Shown here in pieces: positions 5,702-11,965 of a stretch of DNA of 11,965 nucleotides (position 1 is its first letter; every line of letters starts with the position of its first letter). The position numbers were made by a program, and so were the translations under genes. The DNA is from UBA1146 sp963854815 (GTDB lineage Bacteria > Planctomycetota > UBA8108 > UBA1146). Location: contig CAWLAN010000085.1 in assembly GCA_963854815.1 (NCBI GenBank), positions 1 through 11,965 on the forward strand, in the 5' to 3' direction. The notes under the pieces were generated by a model. The model did not search any database. It saw nothing but the letters and a program-made list of their open reading frames with translations, and was not told the DNA's origin.

Positions 5702-8700
5702 TTGTCCAAAGTAGCCCAGAAATTCTGCCACCTTCACGTCCACAGTCACTTCAGCCTTCTCGATGGAGTCAATACCATCCCGGCGCTGGTTCGCACCGCG
5801 CGAGATCATGGCATGAAATCACTGGCTCTGACTGATCATGGAAACATGTTCGGTGCAATGGAATTTCACCAGGCCTGCCGCAGCGAAGGAATCAAACCGA
5901 TCATCGGGATCGAGGCCTACATCACCGAGGGGAGTCGCAAGGAACGAAAGCGTGAAAGAGGCAAGCTGCATGCCTTCCATCTCTTGCTGCTGGCCGAGAA
6001 TGAAATCGGATACCGAAACCTGCTCAAACTCACGAGCACCGCCTACACCGAAGGTTTTTACTACAAGCCCAGGATCGATCACGAGATCCTTCGTCAACAC
6101 TCGGAGGGAATCATCGCAACCTCCGCCTGCCTCTCCGGAGAAGTAAACCGTGCCCTTCTCCACGGTGATGCTGAGAAAGCAGAAGAATGCGCCCGTCGTT
6201 ACATCGACATCTTCGCTCCCGGTAGGTTTTTCATGGAAGTACAGGATCACGGCCTCGTCGAGCAAAAGAAAATTCTCGAGAGAGCTCCGGATCTTGCACG
6301 GCGATTGGGAGTACCGGTCATCGCGACCAACGATGTCCATTACCTGAAGAAGGAAGATTCGAGGGCTCAGGAAGTACATCTATGCATCAACACCGGGAAA
6401 AAAATCGATGACGAAGATCGGATGATCTTCGAATCTGACGCCTTCTACTTCAAAAGTGGTGAAGAAATGGCGCGGCTCTTCGGTGACTTTCCTGAATACG
6501 TGACCAATACCGATGAGATCGCTGCGATGGTCGATTTCGAGATCGAGACTGGCAAAGCATTCCTGCCGGTCTTTTTCGAGAAGAAGGACGAGCTCGATGG
6601 ACAGGATTCTGGCAGTTCCAAAAAGATGGAACAGACCAACGAGGTCCGCTTCCATCAACTGGTCGAGGATGGGTTTTCCCGGCGCTACCCCGATCCACCA
6701 GATGGTGCCCGAGAACGACTCGATAACGAGATCTCGGTGATTACCGAGATGGGTTTCGTCTCCTATTTCCTGATCGTATGGGATTTCTGCCGTTTTGCCC
6801 GTGAGCAGAGAATCCCCGTCGGCCCAGGTCGTGGATCTGCAGTGGGATCGATCGTTTCATACTGCCTCGGGATCACCAATATCTGCCCCCTCAAGTACGA
6901 TCTCATCTTCGAAAGATTCCTCAACTCTGACCGCATCTCATTGCCTGATATCGACATCGACTTCTGCATGGAAGGCCGAGAGAAGGTCATCGAGTACGTG
7001 CGAGAAAAATATGGCAATGACCGAGTGTGCCAGATCGTCACCTTCGGAACGATGGCGGCCAAGGCCGTTATCCGTGATGTGGGACGTGTCCTGGGAATCC
7101 CCCTGAGCGATGTCGACCAACTCGCCAAAAAGGTTCCCGACATCCTCGGTATCAAACTGGAGGAAGCACTTGCCAAGGAACCACAGTTGGCAGCGGCAGC
7201 AAAAGATCCTCGATACAAGGAACTGTTCGAGGTCGCTCAAAAACTGGAAGGCTTGAACCGCCACTGCTCGACTCATGCTGCCGGACTGGTGATTGCCGAC
7301 AGGCCCCTGACTGATCTGATACCGCTGGCGCGAAACGGTGAGGACATCGTCACTCAGTATTCGATGGAGGGGCTCGAGCAACTGGGCCTGTTGAAGATGG
7401 ACTTTCTCGGGCTGCGCAATCTCACGATCATCGATCGAGCCTGCCGAATCATCGAGCAGCAAGGGCAGAAAGTCGATCTCGATAACCTGCCACTCGATGA
7501 CAAGGCCACGTACAAATTGTTGTGCCAGGGTGAAACTCACGGGATCTTTCAATTGGAGAGTTCAGGGATGCGTGATCTGTTGCGCAACCTGAAACCGGAC
7601 CGATTCGAGGACCTGATTGCGGTACTGGCTCTCTACAGACCAGGCCCACTCAGATCAAAAATGCACCTCCTGTACTGCGACCGAAAACACGGTCGTGAGA
7701 AGACCGAGTACCTACATCCGGCCCTCGAACCGGTCCTCGACAGCACCAATGGCATCATCCTGTATCAGGAGCAGGTGATGAAGATCGCCCACGTGCTTGC
7801 CGGATTTTCCATGAATGACGCCGATAACCTCCGCAAGGCGATGGGCAAGAAGAAGATCAAACTGATGGAACGTTTCCGTGATCAGTTCATCGACGGTTGC
7901 TCCCAGAAAAGAGGCATCTCCGGCAAGGATGCAGGATCGATCTTCGATCAAATCGAGCATTTCGCCAGGTATGGATTCAACAAATCTCACTCGACCGCGT
8001 ACGCGCTGATTTCCTATCAGACCGGATACCTGAAGGCGAACCACCCCGAAGCGTTTCTGGCTGCGGTGATGTCCTGCTACATCTCGACGGTCGACACCAT
8101 GGTCACTTATCTCGATGAGTGCAAGAGAATGGGAATCGAAGTGATTCCACCCCATGTGAACGAATCGTCCAGTAACTTTTCCCTCAAGGGGAACAAGATC
8201 GTCTATGGGCTCGTTGCACTGAAAGGAGTCGGGGAACGAGCCGTCGATGCGATCGTCGCAGAGAGGCAGTCCAACGGACCCTACAAATCCCTCTTTGACC
8301 TCACTTCGAGAGTCGAGCCGGAACTGGTCAACAAGACCGTTGTCGAACAGTTGGTGAGCGCCGGCGCATTCGATGGCCTGGGTCCAGAAAGGTCGCGGAT
8401 CCATGCCGCCGTCAAAGACGCCATGGAGGAAGGAAAGAGAGTCCATGCCGAGCGTAGGGCAGGACAACTGTCACTGTTCGGATCCGACTCGGCCCCCGTG
8501 GTGCAGGAACAGTGGCCCACCGTCCCTTCCTGGAGCGACAACGAGAAACTGGCCCGGGAGAAGGCAGCGCTGGGGTTCTACCTCAGTGGTCACCCGCTCG
8601 AACGGATCGAATCACAGATCGCTTCGTTGAGAAGCCACTTGCTGGCTGATCTCGACGAGCAGGATGATCAGAAACCGGTCACCCTGGCCGTGATGATTTC

Positions 8701-9211
8701 AAAGATCCGAAGACGTCAAACGAGGCGCGGAGAGGCGATGGCGATCTTGAGCGTTGATGACCGTAGTGGTTCGATCGAGGCGGTCGTTTTTCCTTCCGTC
8801 TTCCAGCAGACTTCCGCGTTCCTGGAGGAGGAGAAGATCGTGATCATCCAGGGGATCGCCGAGATCTCCCGGGAAGAAGAGAATGGTGAGGCCAGTCGCA
8901 ACCAGATCCGCGTCAACAAACTGATTCCACTCGAATCGGCATCGGAGGCTCTCGCCCGGCAGATCGGCATCGTGCTTCCTGCCCAAGCCGACGAGAATCT
9001 GCTGTTTCGGACCAAAGAGATCCTGCAACGAAGCCCGGGCAAGTTACCGGTGACGCTGATCTTCGATGAACACGGACCCGATATGTGGCGAGTCCCCTGC
9101 GGAGACAGAATTCGAGTTTCTGCCACTCAGCAGATGATCACAGAAATCCGCGAGCTGCTCGGAGACGAATCGGTCAAGATCGAAATCTATACCCCAACGG
9201 TGCAGAAATGA
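5702..9211 (+). CDS. dnaE: DnaE, DNA polymerase III alpha subunit
   Basis: This is the catalytic subunit of the replicative polymerase holoenzyme. From the TTG at 5702 it has 1169 residues, matching E. coli (1160) and mycobacterial DnaE1. Domains in order: a PHP domain (about 8-290) with HLHVHSHFS, TDHGN, GIEAY, SACLSGE and NDVHY; the C-family polymerase core, with catalytic aspartates in PDIDIDF (D416, D418) and KMDFLGL (D567); fingers with GFSMNDADNLRKAMGKKK and NKSHSTAYALISYQTGYLK; a helix-hairpin-helix (LVALKGVGERAVDAI); an OB fold (about 990-1075, VTLAVMISKIRRR, SGSIEAVVFP); and a C-terminal domain likely to contact tau/clamp loader. The frame is open upstream to 5615, but the promoter, the ribosome-binding site and the start of homology favour 5702. 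Its stop overlaps the yggS start (ATGA). Confidence 0.97.
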   Translation: MSKVAQKFCHLHVHSHFSLLDGVNTIPALVRTARDHGMKSLALTDHGNMFGAMEFHQACRSEGIKPIIGIEAYITEGSRKERKRERGKLHAFHLLLLAENEIGYRNLLKLTSTAYTEGFYYKPRIDHEILRQHSEGIIATSACLSGEVNRALLHGDAEKAEECARRYIDIFAPGRFFMEVQDHGLVEQKKILERAPDLARRLGVPVIATNDVHYLKKEDSRAQEVHLCINTGKKIDDEDRMIFESDAFYFKSGEEMARLFGDFPEYVTNTDEIAAMVDFEIETGKAFLPVFFEKKDELDGQDSGSSKKMEQTNEVRFHQLVEDGFSRRYPDPPDGARERLDNEISVITEMGFVSYFLIVWDFCRFAREQRIPVGPGRGSAVGSIVSYCLGITNICPLKYDLIFERFLNSDRISLPDIDIDFCMEGREKVIEYVREKYGNDRVCQIVTFGTMAAKAVIRDVGRVLGIPLSDVDQLAKKVPDILGIKLEEALAKEPQLAAAAKDPRYKELFEVAQKLEGLNRHCSTHAAGLVIADRPLTDLIPLARNGEDIVTQYSMEGLEQLGLLKMDFLGLRNLTIIDRACRIIEQQGQKVDLDNLPLDDKATYKLLCQGETHGIFQLESSGMRDLLRNLKPDRFEDLIAVLALYRPGPLRSKMHLLYCDRKHGREKTEYLHPALEPVLDSTNGIILYQEQVMKIAHVLAGFSMNDADNLRKAMGKKKIKLMERFRDQFIDGCSQKRGISGKDAGSIFDQIEHFARYGFNKSHSTAYALISYQTGYLKANHPEAFLAAVMSCYISTVDTMVTYLDECKRMGIEVIPPHVNESSSNFSLKGNKIVYGLVALKGVGERAVDAIVAERQSNGPYKSLFDLTSRVEPELVNKTVVEQLVSAGAFDGLGPERSRIHAAVKDAMEEGKRVHAERRAGQLSLFGSDSAPVVQEQWPTVPSWSDNEKLAREKAALGFYLSGHPLERIESQIASLRSHLLADLDEQDDQKPVTLAVMISKIRRRQTRRGEAMAILSVDDRSGSIEAVVFPSVFQQTSAFLEEEKIVIIQGIAEISREEENGEASRNQIRVNKLIPLESASEALARQIGIVLPAQADENLLFRTKEILQRSPGKLPVTLIFDEHGPDMWRVPCGDRIRVSATQQMITEIRELLGDESVKIEIYTPTVQK

Positions 9212-9933
9212 GGAAGAGCCCACTGGCTCTCGATCTGGCTCTGTTCGAAAATAATCTGCACAAGATCCAACAGCGGGCTACTGAACTTTCACCTGGTGAA
9301 ACAGATCAACCCGGGATCGTTACCGTCACCAAGTACCTGTCACGTTCAGACGCACGGCGACTCCTCGATGCAGGACACTCACCCCTTGGAGAGAACCGAT
9401 CGGATGAACTGGAGGACAAGACCAACCCCGGTCAAGATCCTGGCAGCTGGCATTTCATCGGCCACCTCCAGCGCAACAAGATTCGCAGCGTCATTCCCAG
9501 GATTTCACTGCTTCACTCGCTCGATTCGGAGAAACTCGCCAGATCCATCGACACCTGGGTCGAAGATCACCTCGACTCTCCCTTCGGCGTGCTGGTCCAG
9601 ATCAACATCGCTGCCCAAAAGCAAAAAACGGGGCTCGATCCACTGGTTGCAGAAGATACGATCCTCTCATGGGTGGAACAGTTTCCCTCTCTTCGATTCG
9701 AAGGGCTGATGACGATGGCTCCCGACTGGGGAGCCGAGCAGTCCCGCCCCATCTTTCGAACGCTGAGGAAACTTATGCTGTCGATTCGAGATCGACTCAC
9801 TGGCGCCAGTTCGGAAAGATTCAGGCATCTCTCGATGGGAATGTCTGGCGACTGGGAAGTGGCTGCTGAGGAAGGAGCAACCCTGCTGAGGATCGGAACC
9901 GCACTCTTCCGAGGGGCCGAGGAGAACTCCTGA
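9208..9933 (+). CDS. yggS: YggS/PROSC family pyridoxal-phosphate homeostasis protein
   Basis: This cytosolic PLP-binding protein keeps the cell's vitamin B6 and amino/keto acid pools balanced; the family has no firmly established enzyme activity. It has 241 residues and an alanine-racemase-type barrel fold. Visible signatures are the PLP lysine in TVTKYLS (K42), LGENRSDEL, WHFIGHLQRNKIR, the HSLDSEKLA segment, VQINIAAQKQKTGLDP, FEGLMTMAP, and the phosphate-binding end LSMGMSGDWEVAAEEGATLLRIGTALF (split here over the last 30 residues). The ATG overlaps the dnaE stop (ATGA) and has only a weak ribosome-binding site, so translation is probably coupled to dnaE. In many bacteria yggS lies near division or proline genes; linkage to dnaE is less usual in my experience. 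Confidence 0.94.
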   Translation: MRKSPLALDLALFENNLHKIQQRATELSPGETDQPGIVTVTKYLSRSDARRLLDAGHSPLGENRSDELEDKTNPGQDPGSWHFIGHLQRNKIRSVIPRISLLHSLDSEKLARSIDTWVEDHLDSPFGVLVQINIAAQKQKTGLDPLVAEDTILSWVEQFPSLRFEGLMTMAPDWGAEQSRPIFRTLRKLMLSIRDRLTGASSERFRHLSMGMSGDWEVAAEEGATLLRIGTALFRGAEENS

Positions 9934-11965
9934 TGCCCCGCATCATCGCCGAGAAAGGGCCCGACAGGGGCAGCACCTGGGCGATCCGTGAGGAGGGAGT
10001 ACTTCTCATCGGTCGCGACAGCGGTGCTCAGATCGCCTTGCGTGATGAAGAAACGAGTCGACGTCACTGCCAACTGGAGTTCAGATCTGGCCAGTGGTTG
10101 ATCCGCGATCTCGATAGCACCAACGGGGTCATGGTCAACGGTGAAACGATCAGCGGACCTACGGTGCTCAAACACAATGATCACATCGAGTTGGGTGTCT
10201 CGTATCTGACCTTTCTGTCCGATGACGATCCGCTCCTGGGTGCCGAGATCGGAGGATGTCGGATAGAGCAGAGGATCGGGCGAGGAGGCATGGGAACGGT
10301 ATACCGTGCCCGACAGAAATCGCTCGATCGGCCAGTGGCCCTCAAGATCCTGTCGGAGAAATACACCCGTAATCGACAGTTCATCGACCTCTTCATCCGT
10401 GAAGCCCGTGCTGCCGGTCGTCTTAGCCACCCCCACATCGTTCAGGTTTACGACGTCGGAAACGAACTCAACCAGCACTTCTTCACCATGGAACTGGTCG
10501 CCGGCGGAAGCGTCGAGAAGATCATCGATGAAATCGGAGCCATCGAGACAGATCAGGCTCTGCGCTATGCCAGAGATGCCGCCCGTGGTCTCGAGTATGC
10601 GGAGAAGCAGGGGATCGTCCATCGCGATATCAAACCAGCGAATCTGATGATCGCCACCGGCGGTGCCGTCAAGATCGGAGACCTGGGAATCGCCCGCAAC
10701 ACCGATGAAAGCGGAGTCGCCTACCAGAAAGATGGAGTCAGTGGATCCCCCCACTACATCGCACCGGAGCAGGCTCGAGGGGAAGCCATCGACCAACGGG
10801 CAGACATCTACTCACTCGGGGCAACGCTCTTTCATTGCCTCGCCGGTCGAACTCCCTACCGCGGAGCAGGAGCCCGGGAGGTGATTCTCAAACAGATCGA
10901 GGCAACGGCTCCCCCTTCCCTTGCGAGCATGTCGCCGGGAACTCCACCAGAGGTGTGCGAACTGGTCGAGAGGATGATGGCACCGAAGCCGGAAGATCGG
11001 CCACAAAATGCGCGGATTCTCGGTGACGAACTCGATCAACTCATCGCAACATTCGGTTCGCGCACCGGGGACGAACCTGGCGCAGGGAATGCGCGCTGGT
11101 GGCGAGCCGCCTTGTACCTGTTGATCCTGCTGGTAGTGGTCAGTTCGATCTCTCTCTACCTCCTCGATCGTAAAGAAACTCTCGAAAGGGCCAGGGAGAG
11201 GGCGCAAGAACGTAGCGGTGAAATTACCGACCTTCTCGAACTCGCTGAATCCGCCGTCAACCGAGGAGAACCGGATTCTGCAGAGGCGATCCTGCTATCT
11301 CTGGGGAGGGTTCCCGACCAACTCGGTGGACGGATCCAGGATCTCGAAGATGCTATCGCAAAAGAACGCCGACGGATCGATTCACTGTCCCGGGAAGAAG
11401 AGGCTCGCAGCGCACTGGCCGAGATCCTTTCATCCAGTGAGACCACCACCCCACCGCAACAGAAACTCAAAGAACTTCGCGAACTGGTCAATACCCATGG
11501 GGGAACCCGCGCTGCCCAGAGAGCCGCACAGAAGATCGTCGAACTGGAACAACTGGTGACCACGCAGACAGAGAAAGAACGCAGAGCCAAGGTCGCCTGG
11601 GAGCGGGCGCTGGCCAGGGCTGAAGGATGGCGATCTGCTCGTAATCCGGCACGAGCACGCGAAGAAGCCCTTGCTCTCTCCGATGAATTCACAGGCACCA
11701 GTTCGTGGTCGCTGAGAAATCAATTCCTGGAGAAAATGGAAGCAGAGGCGGCTCAACTGTGGGCCGAGGCGCGCGCAGAAGTGACTGTTCTGCTGCGAGA
11801 GGGGCGGACCGCACAAGCCGATGACATCATCGACGGGGTGGTCTCGAGGGCGCTTCTGCCGACCACTCGGGATCTCGAATCGCTTCTCAGAGACGAGGTC
11901 AAGCGTGCCCGCATCCGCACCGATGTGACCAGTACGCCGAAGATCGGACCCGTCGTCAGGGAGGG
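9933..11965 (+). CDS. Membrane Ser/Thr protein kinase with N-terminal FHA domain (3' end outside window)
   Basis: The frame stays open from the ATG at 9933 to the right edge, so at least 677 codons are present and the C-terminus is missing. An FHA phosphothreonine-binding domain comes first (about 1-95), with G27-R28, S42-R-R-H45 and DLDSTNG (59-65). The Hanks-type kinase domain follows (about 108-370): glycine loop GRGGMGTVY, lysine K138 in VALK, HRDIKPAN with D232, a metal motif D250-L-G in place of DFG, GSPHYIAPEQ, and a DIYSLGATLF helix. One membrane segment (about 392-412) leads to a long, charged, helical extracytoplasmic region that is probably coiled-coil or repeat-like. The start shares its A with the yggS stop (TGATG), and AGGAG is 8 bases upstream. 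Having FHA and kinase on one chain suggests autophosphorylation-dependent recruitment. The substrate is unknown. Confidence 0.93.
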   Translation, partial: MPRIIAEKGPDRGSTWAIREEGVLLIGRDSGAQIALRDEETSRRHCQLEFRSGQWLIRDLDSTNGVMVNGETISGPTVLKHNDHIELGVSYLTFLSDDDPLLGAEIGGCRIEQRIGRGGMGTVYRARQKSLDRPVALKILSEKYTRNRQFIDLFIREARAAGRLSHPHIVQVYDVGNELNQHFFTMELVAGGSVEKIIDEIGAIETDQALRYARDAARGLEYAEKQGIVHRDIKPANLMIATGGAVKIGDLGIARNTDESGVAYQKDGVSGSPHYIAPEQARGEAIDQRADIYSLGATLFHCLAGRTPYRGAGAREVILKQIEATAPPSLASMSPGTPPEVCELVERMMAPKPEDRPQNARILGDELDQLIATFGSRTGDEPGAGNARWWRAALYLLILLVVVSSISLYLLDRKETLERARERAQERSGEITDLLELAESAVNRGEPDSAEAILLSLGRVPDQLGGRIQDLEDAIAKERRRIDSLSREEEARSALAEILSSSETTTPPQQKLKELRELVNTHGGTRAAQRAAQKIVELEQLVTTQTEKERRAKVAWERALARAEGWRSARNPARAREEALALSDEFTGTSSWSLRNQFLEKMEAEAAQLWAEARAEVTVLLREGRTAQADDIIDGVVSRALLPTTRDLESLLRDEVKRARIRTDVTSTPKIGPVVRE

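Noticed and set aside
10680..10688. DLG in place of DFG in the kinase, hinting at a dead kinase
   Set aside because: DLG is common in active bacterial Hanks-type kinases, and the catalytic Lys, HRD Asp and Asn are all present.
9567..10796. A 409-codon open frame on the minus strand opposite yggS and the kinase gene
   Set aside because: It spans the junction of two clear plus-strand genes and has acidic, motif-free composition typical of an antisense shadow.

Overview
The window carries two divergent gene groups separated by a regulatory region near its centre. The base composition is moderate to GC-rich, TTG starts are common, and genes are tightly packed. I infer a Gram-negative-type bacterium, most likely a planctomycete or a close relative. 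The reasons are a divergent zinc-cysteine protein at 4866-5561, which resembles from memory a hypothetical family common in Planctomycetota, and an FHA-plus-Ser/Thr-kinase receptor. This is a judgement from recall; no search was run. If correct, the intact division and cell-wall (dcw) cluster is notable, because many planctomycetes have lost much of it.

Left half, minus strand, read right to left from 4382: mraZ, a small uncharacterised gene, rsmH (mraW), an ftsL-like gene, ftsI (class B penicillin-binding protein) and the start of murE, which runs off the left edge. This is the classic first part of the dcw cluster. It links a transcription regulator, a 16S rRNA methyltransferase, the septal peptidoglycan transpeptidase and the first peptide-ligase steps of peptidoglycan precursor synthesis. 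Genes overlap or sit within about 20 bases of each other, and each start except perhaps that of ftsI has a clear ribosome-binding site.

Centre: upstream of mraZ lies a set of roughly 10-bp-spaced repeats matching the known MraZ-box pattern (4450-4497), overlapping a possible promoter. The rest of 4500-4865 holds no gene I recognise. A zinc-motif protein of unknown function follows at 4866-5561 on the minus strand.

Right half, plus strand: a sigma70-like promoter (5622-5650) leads to dnaE (replicative DNA polymerase III alpha subunit, with an apparently intact PHP exonuclease site). Next comes yggS (pyridoxal-phosphate homeostasis protein), then a membrane Ser/Thr kinase with an N-terminal FHA domain and a long helical tail, which runs off the right edge. 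The three genes are joined by stop-start overlaps (ATGA and TGATG), so they are probably one translationally coupled operon.

I do not see a mobile element, CRISPR array, tRNA or rRNA. The most interesting items are the MraZ-box array, the extra small gene inside the dcw cluster, the dnaE-yggS-kinase operon, and the strong GATC enrichment in coding sequence.
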